Assembly: GCA_027039465.1 (NCBI GenBank)
Contig: JALWEA010000032.1
Coordinates: 1 to 18,091 of the forward strand
Direction of reading: 5' to 3'
DNA length: 18,091 nucleotides
Source of the DNA: Calditrichia bacterium
Lineage (GTDB): Bacteria > Calditrichota > Calditrichia > Calditrichales > Calditrichaceae
The translations under genes were made by a program, and so were the position numbers. The notes below the pieces were generated by a model that did not search any database, was not told where the DNA came from, and worked only from the letters and a program-made list of their open reading frames with translations. Each line of letters begins with the position of its first letter. Within the stretch, counting starts at the first letter, position 1. This document shows positions 1-7,135 of the stretch, in pieces.

Positions 1-2
1 AT

Positions 3-1511
3 ACGGCGGAAGACAAAAATTTGGAATCCCGATGGGAACAGCGGTATTGGAGCCTGGATGTGCTGACAGGTAAGGGGCAGGGACTTCCGTTAAATACGTC
101 ACTAATTAGCGGATTTTATCCTTTTCATCCCAAAAAGAATTTCGGCAGCAGCTTAAAATATTTTCAAAAAAATGGAACGGAATATTTATTTACCGGCGTT
201 TATCCTTACTTGTATTTGTTGCAAAAAACACCCGAAGGCTGGCAAACAATTTGGGGCAATGATTCCTTTAATTCCAACGCCATTGTTACCTATGATTTTA
301 ATAATGACGGAAATCCGGAATGTTATTTTAACAATGGAACAGCGATTGTGGGCTTTGGACGGGAAAACGTAAGTCGTCCCGCCTCTCCGGTCAATTTACG
401 CGCTCAAGGACTCGATTCTGTTCGCATTCAATTGCAATGGAACGGCCCGGCCGCCGATGGCTTCTTTATCTATCGGGGCGAATCGGCAGAAGAGATGCGT
501 TTTTTAACGCGTACCTCAAACACGGAATTCATTGACAATCCGCCTGAAATGGGGCAGTGGTATTATTATCAGGTTACGGCATTTGATTCTTCTGCAACTT
601 ACACGGAAAGTATGCCCTCAAATCGGGATTCCGCCAAAACGGGCGTCCCGCCTCGTTTAATAAAGGCCTGGCAGGAAAATGCCGATCAAATTATTCTGGT
701 ATTTGATCGGCCTATGAGCATCAGCTCCATACAATATCCTAAGGCTTTTTTGAATCATTCCCAATTGGAATCGCGATCTTTAACGGTCGTTTCGCCTGAA
801 AATCGTTTGTTGGCAACATTTGATAAGCCAATTCCGCCTGATTCGAATGAAGTCGTAACGGTAACCAATGTTTTTAGCAAGGATGAGATACCGGTGGATT
901 TACGCTTTGATTCCCTTCGTTTAATCTGCAACAAAAATTTTGTAGTACCACACGTCATTCAAGTTCGGATCAAAGACCGGCATACCATCGATTTAATGTT
1001 CAATGTTTCCATGAATGAAAAAAGCTTACTTGATCTTTCGCATTATAAATTAACACCATCGGGGCAGGTAATATCGGTATCGATTTTGAATGATGAGAGA
1101 TCGCAAATTGAATTAAAATTGTCGTCACAAAGCATGGCCGGTGGATTCGGCCAGGACGCTTATTTGATTCTAAATCATTTGAAAAGCAGTGAACAGATCG
1201 AAATGGATTCTCCACAGGAAATCAGTTTAATTCGTCCGGTGAACGATTTGCAGCATTTAGTCATTTATCCGCAGCCGGTACGTCCCGAAAACAAACAATT
1301 AATATTTGCAAAATTACCGCAAAACACTCAAATTCAAATTTTTACTTTAAATGGAAGAAACATCCGTTCTTTCAATCGAGTCAATGATACGGGTGGAATT
1401 ATCTGGGATTTACGGGATCAAAACGGAAAAAGAGTCGGATCGGGCATTTACTTTTATCGTGTGGAATGCGAAGGAAAAGAACGCGTCGGGAAATTGGTAA
1501 TTGTGAGGTAA
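3..1511 (+). CDS. Secreted FN3-containing protein with FlgD-like/type IX-style C-terminal tail (5' partial)
   Basis: The reading frame is open to the left edge, so the gene starts outside the window; the TTG at 21 is probably not the start because the protein there already looks mid-domain. Residues are counted from that TTG. Residues 45-115 resemble an FG-GAP/VCBS propeller blade, with an acidic DFNNDGNPE loop near 92. Residues 118-208 look like a fibronectin type III domain (ASPVNLRAQ start, YYYQVTAFD strand). Two beta-rich stretches follow (about 210-400), of the SbsA Ig-like kind. The last 85 residues, from about 412 (YPQPVRP ... GSGIYFYRV ... GKLVIVR), match the FlgD-Ig/Por-secretion-tail pattern, which in Bacteroidota sends proteins to the type IX system. 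I infer an exported or surface-bound adhesin or enzyme fragment. Any catalytic part would lie upstream. The stop is 3 bp before coaE. Confidence 0.8.
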   Translation, partial: TAEDKNLESRWEQRYWSLDVLTGKGQGLPLNTSLISGFYPFHPKKNFGSSLKYFQKNGTEYLFTGVYPYLYLLQKTPEGWQTIWGNDSFNSNAIVTYDFNNDGNPECYFNNGTAIVGFGRENVSRPASPVNLRAQGLDSVRIQLQWNGPAADGFFIYRGESAEEMRFLTRTSNTEFIDNPPEMGQWYYYQVTAFDSSATYTESMPSNRDSAKTGVPPRLIKAWQENADQIILVFDRPMSISSIQYPKAFLNHSQLESRSLTVVSPENRLLATFDKPIPPDSNEVVTVTNVFSKDEIPVDLRFDSLRLICNKNFVVPHVIQVRIKDRHTIDLMFNVSMNEKSLLDLSHYKLTPSGQVISVSILNDERSQIELKLSSQSMAGGFGQDAYLILNHLKSSEQIEMDSPQEISLIRPVNDLQHLVIYPQPVRPENKQLIFAKLPQNTQIQIFTLNGRNIRSFNRVNDTGGIIWDLRDQNGKRVGSGIYFYRVECEGKERVGKLVIVR

Positions 1512-1514
1512 TTT

Positions 1515-2171
1515 ATGAGAAGAAAATATAATAATCCTTTGGTAGTGGCCGTTACGGGAGGTATTGGCAGCGGGCAGACAACGGTTTCCAAGTTGTTCGG
1601 CAAATGGGGCGCCAAAGTCATCAATGCCGATTTAAAGGCTAAAGAGATCATGCAAAAAGATCGGGAAATACGCAGAGCATTAAAGCAGACTTTTGGAAAC
1701 AACGTTTTTTTTCGAAACGGAAAGTTAAATACCAAACTTTTGGCTGAATTGGCTTTTAAGGATGAACTCCATACTCAAAAACTCAATCAAATTGTGCACC
1801 CGAGAATGGTCTCATACATTGTCGAAGAAATGGAGGAAGCCCGTTTTTCCAAGCGTTATCCGATGGTGGTTATTGATGCCGCTTTAGTGTACGAAATCAA
1901 TATTGAACAGCTTTTTGACGCCATCGTGGTGGTTTACGCGCCCATTGATGAACGTTACCGACGTGTGCGCCAAAGGGACGGCATGAGCAAACAGGAATTT
2001 TTTAGTCGGGTTGATCGCCAAATTCCTTTGGAAGAAAAACGAAAATGGGCCGATTTTGTAATTGATAACAGCGGTTCTTTTGAAGAACTTGAAAGGGAAG
2101 CGCGTCAGGTATTTGAAAAGTTATTAAGGTTACAGCAGAAAAAAGAAAAGCAAGGCGTTGCCGTTAGTTAA
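1515..2171 (+). CDS. coaE: Dephospho-CoA kinase with altered Walker A
   Basis: CoaE carries out the last step of coenzyme A synthesis: ATP-dependent phosphorylation of the 3'-hydroxyl of dephospho-CoA in the cytoplasm. The 218-residue length is normal for the family. The P-loop starts at G15 (GGIGSGQTT) and is followed by INADLKAKEIM, which carries the expected aspartate. Further on are IVHPRM, the VVIDAALVYE strand (PLLFE position) and the lid/C-terminal signature VDRQIPLEEKRKWADFVIDNSGS (shared elements RQ, K, AD and IDNSGS). The oddity is residue 21: the Walker A lysine is glutamine (CAG at 1575-1577), one base from AAG. The ATG at 1515 has GAGG about 7 bp upstream inside the end of the preceding gene, so translation is probably coupled. 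The 3' end overlaps the convergent gene by 8 bp. Confidence 0.9.
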   Translation: MRRKYNNPLVVAVTGGIGSGQTTVSKLFGKWGAKVINADLKAKEIMQKDREIRRALKQTFGNNVFFRNGKLNTKLLAELAFKDELHTQKLNQIVHPRMVSYIVEEMEEARFSKRYPMVVIDAALVYEINIEQLFDAIVVVYAPIDERYRRVRQRDGMSKQEFFSRVDRQIPLEEKRKWADFVIDNSGSFEELEREARQVFEKLLRLQQKKEKQGVAVS

Positions 2172-3183
2172 AAACGAATTTTTGAACGACTTGAGCAATG
2201 CCCATAGACGGATCAAGCCGCTTAAAATCCCGCCAATGTTTAATGTAGTTTTTGATGCACTGTTCCAGCGGCTTGTTTTGAAGGGAAGAGCTGATAATGC
2301 GAACGCTCTCCGGAATGACATAGCCTTCATAAGAAATTTTAAAAGCCACTTTAATAAAACCTTTGGCATCCGGTGAATAGCGCGTGTGTTTTCGGAAGCA
2401 ATAATCGATCATCGGGGAATAGCGACGTACCACCTCTTCCACTTCGGTGGGATCTCGATAGCCTTCATGTGCGGGAGATTCCTTTATGAGCTGCTCGGGT
2501 ATGTCCAAATAAGCGGAACCTTTGCGCTCCACAATATAATTAAATAATTTGACATCGCCGGAGGTAATATCTCCTGCATCAAAATTCGTTACCTGGGTGG
2601 TTTCTGCCTGATAAACAGGGTTAACCGGACGGGCCCTGGCTTTAATTTTTTGCATGGCTTCTTTTGCATCGGCCATGGCCACTGCATTCGGATCAAACGA
2701 TTCATCATCCGCAGGAAAACTTGATAAACCGACGGGTAATTCCGAAGCAATACCTTTCCCGGTTCCCCGCTTGCCAATCAAGCGTGTTCGTCTTAATATC
2801 GATTGCTCCTTGCGGATGCGGTTGGCTAATTGTTTTCTTTGTTGTTTTAATTTGGATTCCGGAACAACGGTTACCGGCAAACGATTATGCTCTATATTTA
2901 TTGGCGGGGGCATTACAATTTGGTGAATATTTTTAATGCCAGGTTCGACGGTTTTTACTTCATTAACAATCAGTTGAGAAATAAACTCTTTATATTTAAA
3001 ACTGATTTCATTTTCCGCTTTTTGTTTGTACTTGCTGTAATTCAAGGTGGCTAAACGTAAAATAAGCAGGGCGGTGAGCAGGGCGACCAAAATAAAAATA
3101 GAATAATAAGTGTCATCCAACCGATCGGTCAGACGTAAGCCAAACATCCTGTTAAATTTGAATTTTTTCTTACCCTTGCCCAT
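2164..3183 (-). CDS. TonB-like / AgmX-PglI C-terminal domain membrane protein
   Basis: A 339-residue protein with a basic N-terminus, one membrane span at about 28-48, a long charged linker and a folded C-terminal domain. The C-terminal 92 residues (from about 248) match the AgmX/PglI C-terminal pattern: VVRRYSPMIDYCFRKH, then DAKGFIKVAFKIS, then PLEQCIKNYIKHW, with the two family cysteines at about 262 and 309. This domain is a TonB relative found in myxobacterial gliding and other envelope machines. I infer a periplasmic energy-transducing or envelope-spanning protein. No exbB, exbD or tolQR neighbours are present, so the partner is unknown. The ATG at 3181-3183 has only a weak GTGG site. 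It is transcribed away from spmA across a shared control region and converges on coaE, where the stop codons lie in an 8-bp overlap. Confidence 0.75.
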   Translation of the reverse strand: MGKGKKKFKFNRMFGLRLTDRLDDTYYSIFILVALLTALLILRLATLNYSKYKQKAENEISFKYKEFISQLIVNEVKTVEPGIKNIHQIVMPPPINIEHNRLPVTVVPESKLKQQRKQLANRIRKEQSILRRTRLIGKRGTGKGIASELPVGLSSFPADDESFDPNAVAMADAKEAMQKIKARARPVNPVYQAETTQVTNFDAGDITSGDVKLFNYIVERKGSAYLDIPEQLIKESPAHEGYRDPTEVEEVVRRYSPMIDYCFRKHTRYSPDAKGFIKVAFKISYEGYVIPESVRIISSSLQNKPLEQCIKNYIKHWRDFKRLDPSMGIAQVVQKFVFN

Positions 3184-3238
3184 ACCACATATCCGTGTCG
3201 TTTTATTTTACAAAAATCAATATCATTAATTCATTAAA

Positions 3239-3267
3239 ATTATATGTGATTAAAGTCACCGTACTCA
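3239..3267 (-). promoter_or_regulatory. Candidate promoter of the TonB-like gene
   Basis: On the minus strand, a perfect TATAAT (complement of 3239-3244) sits 17 bp after TGAGTA (complement of 3262-3267), which is a poor -35. The Crp-like dyad at 3245-3260 lies inside the spacer, so a bound factor would probably block this promoter or replace its weak -35. Seen by eye only. Confidence 0.4.
3245..3260. promoter_or_regulatory. Crp/Fnr-like operator
   Basis: TGTGA-TTAAAG-TCACC matches the Crp consensus TGTGA-N6-TCACA at nine of ten conserved positions. It lies between the divergent TonB-like and spmA genes. Its centre (3252.5) is about 93 bp before the predicted spmA start of transcription, a distance compatible with class I activation, and it sits within the opposing promoter. 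Which Crp/Fnr family member would bind cannot be told. Confidence 0.4.
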
Positions 3268-3310
3268 GAATTGGAAAAAACTAAGGATCTGTTTCGGAAT
3301 AAAAAACGAC

Positions 3311-3339
3311 TTGACCTAAATTTGAAAAATAACTAACAT
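3311..3339 (+). promoter_or_regulatory. Candidate sigma-70-type promoter of spmAB
   Basis: TTGACC (3311-3316), a 17-bp spacer and TAACAT (3334-3339) form a good housekeeping promoter. Transcription would start near 3346, leaving a leader of about 59 nt that ends in a perfect AAGGAGG (3394-3400) four bases before the spmA ATG. Confidence 0.5.
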
Positions 3340-3404
3340 CAACTTTTGTAATTATATCAATTAATATGTAAAAAATCAAGCCAATTAAGAAAAAAGGAGG
3401 ATCA

Positions 3405-4088
3405 ATGCTTAACCACATTTGGGCATGGATGATTTTTATAAGCATCATTATTGCCGGTGTGAATGACGTCTATCATGAAATGAATCGTCCGGCGACACCG
3501 GCAACGCAAAAAGTGCAAAAACAGGAGCGAAATCTTAACAAAGAAACTAAACTCGGGCAAATTACCTCCGCCGCCATTGATGCCGCGGATTTGGCGGTTA
3601 AGATTTCATTCGGTTTAATCGGCGTGATGGCAATGTGGCTTGGTGTTATGCGTGTGGCCGAAAAGGCCGGTATGATCGAAATTATTTCCAAGTTAGTTCG
3701 GCCAATTACCAAACGTCTTTTCCCGAGTATTCCAGAAGATCATCCCGCAATCGGTGCTATGATTATGAATATTGCGGCGAATATGCTGGGCCTTAACAAT
3801 GCGGCCACACCTTTGGGGTTAAAAGCAATGGAGGAGCTCAATAAACTTAATCCAAAAAAGGGCGTCGCCACGGATGATATGATCACGTTTCTGGTTATTA
3901 ATACCAGTGCGATTACATTGGTGCCTGCTACGGCAATTGCCATTCGTGCTTCTTTGGGTTCGGCCAATCCTCAAAAAATTGTTATTCCTTCCATTATTGC
4001 CGCAAGTATGGCTACACTTGTTGGTATTACGACGGTGAAACTTATTCAATGGTACGAAAAAAAGAAGGGGAAAATGATCGATGATTAA
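3405..4088 (+). CDS. spmA: Spore maturation protein A-like, nucleoside-recognition (Gate) domain membrane protein
   Basis: A 227-residue polytopic inner-membrane protein. It has an N-terminal span (about 5-18), a polar insert (about 25-55), then several spans with the Gate/nucleoside-recognition signature NIAANMLGLNNAATPLG at about 122-138, the hallmark of SpmA. In Bacillus, SpmA and SpmB act together in spore core dehydration, but homologues are widespread in non-sporulating bacteria where the role is unsettled; transport of a small molecule is only an inference. The insert after the first span makes it a little longer than Bacillus SpmA. The start is secure: AAGGAGG sits four bases upstream. 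The 3' end overlaps spmB by 8 bp (ATGATTAA), implying coupled translation. Confidence 0.88.
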   Translation: MLNHIWAWMIFISIIIAGVNDVYHEMNRPATPATQKVQKQERNLNKETKLGQITSAAIDAADLAVKISFGLIGVMAMWLGVMRVAEKAGMIEIISKLVRPITKRLFPSIPEDHPAIGAMIMNIAANMLGLNNAATPLGLKAMEELNKLNPKKGVATDDMITFLVINTSAITLVPATAIAIRASLGSANPQKIVIPSIIAASMATLVGITTVKLIQWYEKKKGKMIDD

Positions 4089-4614
4089 AATAATCATAAA
4101 TTGGCTTTCCATTCTGGCCATTCCGGCTATTTTCGGTGGATTTATCGGCTACGGTTATTATAAAAAAGTAAGAGTGTATGAAGAATTTGTAGAAGGCGCG
4201 AAAGAAGGATTTACGGTTGCCGTCAAAATTATTCCTTTTTTAGTTGCCATGTTGGTGGCCATTGCCATGTTTCGCGCTTGCGGTGCGCTTGATTTTTTAA
4301 CCAATATTCTCGGATCGGTTACCGAGAAAATCGGCATTCCCAGCGCGGTTTTACCAATGGCTTTTATGCGTCCTTTGTCGGGCAGCGGCTCGATTGGTGT
4401 GATGACCGAAATCATGAAACATTACGGAGTAGATTCTCTTTACGGTTTTATCGCTTCCACTATGTTCGGAAGTACGGAAACAACATTTTATGTGGTGGCC
4501 GTTTATTTCGGTGCGGTGAATATCCGCAAAACACGTTACGCCCTGCCTGCAGGTTTAATTGCCGATACGGCTGGTTTGCTGACGGCGGTTTATATTTGTA
4601 AACTGATGTTTTGA
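4081..4614 (+). CDS. spmB: Spore maturation protein B-like, Gate-domain membrane protein
   Basis: A 177-residue membrane protein, normal length for SpmB. Spans are at about 5-25, 48-66, 82-96 and toward the C-terminus. Family motifs are RPLSGSGS (97-104) and FGSTETTFYV (129-138). It starts inside the last codons of spmA (8-bp overlap), in the same transcript, and the pair would form the usual SpmA/SpmB complex. Its function outside sporulation is unknown; nothing nearby is a sporulation gene. The gene is followed by a stretch containing two palindromes, where the transcript likely ends. Confidence 0.88.
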   Translation: MIKIIINWLSILAIPAIFGGFIGYGYYKKVRVYEEFVEGAKEGFTVAVKIIPFLVAMLVAIAMFRACGALDFLTNILGSVTEKIGIPSAVLPMAFMRPLSGSGSIGVMTEIMKHYGVDSLYGFIASTMFGSTETTFYVVAVYFGAVNIRKTRYALPAGLIADTAGLLTAVYICKLMF

Positions 4615-4652
4615 TGTTTCAAAAGGAGAATTTCATCCTGCCGGTTTTTACA

Positions 4653-4682
4653 GTTTGGGACTGATAGCTATCAGTCCCAAAC
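4653..4682. terminator. 30-bp perfect palindrome, possible bidirectional terminator or binding site
   Basis: The left half is GTTTGGGACTGATAG and the right half is its exact reverse complement, with no loop (AGCT at the centre). It lies 38 bp after spmB, between convergent operons. As RNA it would fold into a strong hairpin on either strand, but no clear U-tract follows, so intrinsic termination is not certain. Its core, ACTGATAGCTATCAGT, is nearly repeated in the next hairpin. Confidence 0.55.
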
Positions 4683-4688
4683 CGCAGG

Positions 4689-4718
4689 TCATCTGACTGA
4701 TAGCAATCAGTCAGATGA
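4689..4718. terminator. Second hairpin, 13-bp stem, overlapping the permease stop codon
   Basis: The arms TCATCTGACTGAT (4689-4701) and its exact complement (4706-4718) flank the loop AGCA. The TGA stop of the last exporter gene (complement of 4707-4709) is inside the right arm. The core ACTGATAGCAATCAGT differs by one base from that of the preceding palindrome. Probably part of a two-hairpin end for both converging transcripts. Confidence 0.5.
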
Positions 4719-5924
4719 ACCCCGAATCATTCTGAACACCGGCGAACTAAACCCTGCGTCTATCGTGGCATTCAAATAATGCTTAATCCTCAAACGGGTC
4801 AAAATAAGTCCCAGCACCCCCAATCCGACCAAATGCCACAATTCCGGCAAAACTTCCTTCAATCCTGCACCCATGTAGGTAATTCGTGTCATTGCCTGCA
4901 AATACGGTGTAGTCGGTAAAAGCTGCGCAAACCATTGTAAAGCCTCGGGCATGGCGCTAACCGGCCAACTGAATCCTGACAGCAAAAAGATCGGATACGA
5001 CGTAAAAACCAGAAACTGTAAGGCAATGATTTTTCGTTCGAACAAAGTGCCCACAAAAACACTAATGTAGGTTACGGTAATCAAAAAAATCAGGGTTATC
5101 AAAATAAATGTCCCGTAATTTCCCCGAAAGGGCAGACGAAAAACGGAAAAATAAATCGTAAAAAAGAACAGAGCATAACCGATGTAGAGCAAAAGGTACG
5201 CTACGGATTTTCCGCTAATCACCCCCCAAACACTCCCGTTGGCCTGACGGTACAACGTGCGCCAGCCCCTGGTTTCGGTCTCTCTTGCCACGGACATGGC
5301 CAGCCCGAAGAGCAAAGTCTGCTGTAAAATCAATACCAAAATACCCGGAATCAGAAAGTCACCGTAAGTTTGCCGGATATTGAACAAATTACGATCATCA
5401 ACCTGCAAAGGCTCGAATTGCTCTTTGGCCAGCTCGAAATTCAGTCCTTTGCTTTCAAAATAGCGAATCCGTAACCCCGCGTCGATGGTAGCGGCCACTT
5501 CCTGCACGGCACGATTAATATCATTTGCCGGTAAAAAACGGCTGGTATTCAAATACACTTTCACCGTACTTTGTTTACCCCGTTTCAGATGATGCTCAAA
5601 TTGGCTCGGAATCCAAATAACCGCCTGTGCCCGGAAAGTCTGCAAGTCGTTTTTTGCTTCCGAAAGCGAAGGCTCGATGCGGCTAACCGCAATAAGCTGA
5701 TGCGCATCCAAATCGCGAATGAATTGACGCGATAGGGCGGAATGATCTTCATCCACAACCACCACCGGAACATTGACCTCCGTTTTGTGCAGGTAGGCCG
5801 ACCCGTAAAAAAGACCGTAAAACAAAGGCGAAAGCAAAATGATCACCAAAATGTCCAAATCCCTGATCATGATCTTCCGTTCACGTTGAAAAACCGCTTT
5901 GAATCCTTCGAGTTTTCGTTTCAT
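4707..5924 (-). CDS. ABC-2 type permease, second of a pair
   Basis: A 405-residue inner-membrane protein of the ABC-2 (YhhJ/YbhR-like) exporter family: one N-terminal span at about 24-41, a large extracytoplasmic domain (about 45-200), then five to six C-terminal spans. The opening of the outer domain (VPVVVVDEDHSALSRQF) is paralogous to the same place in the upstream permease (LPVAVYDQDNSALSRLI), so the two look like duplicated halves of one channel. I chose ATG 5922-5924 rather than the ATG at 5976-5978: AGGAGG lies 7 bp before it inside the last codons of the upstream gene, the gap is 2 bp, and the extra 18 residues of the longer version only overlap the neighbour and precede the natural MKRKLEGF start. 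No nucleotide-binding motif is present. Confidence 0.85.
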   Translation of the reverse strand: MKRKLEGFKAVFQRERKIMIRDLDILVIILLSPLFYGLFYGSAYLHKTEVNVPVVVVDEDHSALSRQFIRDLDAHQLIAVSRIEPSLSEAKNDLQTFRAQAVIWIPSQFEHHLKRGKQSTVKVYLNTSRFLPANDINRAVQEVAATIDAGLRIRYFESKGLNFELAKEQFEPLQVDDRNLFNIRQTYGDFLIPGILVLILQQTLLFGLAMSVARETETRGWRTLYRQANGSVWGVISGKSVAYLLLYIGYALFFFTIYFSVFRLPFRGNYGTFILITLIFLITVTYISVFVGTLFERKIIALQFLVFTSYPIFLLSGFSWPVSAMPEALQWFAQLLPTTPYLQAMTRITYMGAGLKEVLPELWHLVGLGVLGLILTRLRIKHYLNATIDAGFSSPVFRMIRGSSD

Positions 5925-5926
5925 CT

Positions 5927-7129
5927 TCACGCCTCCTGTAAATCCCTTTCGGACGGACACCATTTGCGTTTCCGCCAATACATTAATCCGAATAATCCGA
6001 CCAACGAAATCACCAAAAACAAGCTTAAACTGATCAGTTCCGGAACGATAAAGCGCACGGATGTTCCCATCTGGTACAATTTAATAAAGCCCGTCATAAA
6101 ATGAGTGGAAGGTAATAATTGTGCGTACCAGTAATGCAACCTGGGCATGGCTTCCAACGGAAACGTGTAACCGGTAAAAATAAAGGCCGGAGTGCTTAAA
6201 AAAATCGCCGCTTCCGTGGCTAACATCATGTCCGTAAAAATACAGGATAAAAACATGCCCAGGGCAAAAGCGACCAAAACAAAATAAAGTAAATAGGCAA
6301 TTAGCAGTAAAACCGAACCGTGTACCGGAATGTGAAACAGCGGGAAAACGATTCCGACCAACAACAGCACACCCGCCGTGTGCAACGTTAAATGCGGCAA
6401 TGTTTTGCCCGCAATAAGGACAAAAATATTTTCATTCGCCGTTTGGTACGCTTCCAAAATGGTTTTCTCTTCAATTTCTGCGCTGATCACCAAAACCGCG
6501 GAAATCATCACCACCATCTGATAGAGAATAGGCAGCAAACCGCCTACCAAATAATTCTCGTAATTGTAGGCCGGATTGTACAGCGATTGGGTTCGAACCT
6601 CAATGGGCAGTGTTCTGTCCAAAGCCTGTTCGGTCGTGTTGCCCATGGCTTGCAGCTTGCGTATTTCCAACCCGCCTGAAATGGTGCGCAGCGTACTCAT
6701 GGCCGCTTTAAGGGCAATGTTGCCGATGATGATATTGGCCGAATTTTTGTAAAAAACCAAAGAGGCGCTTTTGCCTTTTTTAATCCTTCGTTCGGTGCCC
6801 TGTGGAATAAAAATCGCCGCTTGAATTTTACCGCGTTTGAAATCCTGCTTAATCTCATCCGTGCTTTGTGCGTAAGCGACGATTTCAAAAGATCGGTTAG
6901 CGGCCAAACTGCGCACGATTAAGCGCGAAAGAGCGCTATTATCCTGATCGTACACGGCAACGGGCAAGTCTTTGACCACACCGCCGCTGTAAATCCATGC
7001 GATTGTTCCGAAGATTAAAATCGGCATCACAATAATCAGCATCCACAAGGTCTTGCGCGTACGGATGCGTTCGAATTCCCGGCGCATCACGGCTGCAATT
7101 CCCGTAGATGATTTTTGCTTCCGTTTCAT
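5927..7129 (-). CDS. ABC-2 type permease, first of a pair
   Basis: A 400-residue ABC-2 family permease with an N-terminal cytoplasmic helix (GIAAVMRREFERIRTRK), a span at about 28-47, a periplasmic domain to about 205 and several C-terminal spans including the TGYTFPLEAMP loop typical of the family. It has no Walker motifs. It begins 6 bp after the hlyD-like stop, with GAGGTG as Shine-Dalgarno sequence overlapping the end of that gene, and the next permease starts 2 bp after its stop. The context implies one inner-membrane heterodimer working with the adaptor and outer-membrane channel encoded upstream. The substrate (drug, lipid or other hydrophobic compound) cannot be inferred. Confidence 0.87.
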   Translation of the reverse strand: MKRKQKSSTGIAAVMRREFERIRTRKTLWMLIIVMPILIFGTIAWIYSGGVVKDLPVAVYDQDNSALSRLIVRSLAANRSFEIVAYAQSTDEIKQDFKRGKIQAAIFIPQGTERRIKKGKSASLVFYKNSANIIIGNIALKAAMSTLRTISGGLEIRKLQAMGNTTEQALDRTLPIEVRTQSLYNPAYNYENYLVGGLLPILYQMVVMISAVLVISAEIEEKTILEAYQTANENIFVLIAGKTLPHLTLHTAGVLLLVGIVFPLFHIPVHGSVLLLIAYLLYFVLVAFALGMFLSCIFTDMMLATEAAIFLSTPAFIFTGYTFPLEAMPRLHYWYAQLLPSTHFMTGFIKLYQMGTSVRFIVPELISLSLFLVISLVGLFGLMYWRKRKWCPSERDLQEA

Positions 7130-7135
7130 GTCGTC

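Noticed and set aside
5925..5978. Upstream ATG (5976-5978) as start of the second permease
   Set aside because: It would overlap the preceding permease by 52 bp with no Shine-Dalgarno site; the ATG at 5922-5924 has AGGAGG at the right distance.
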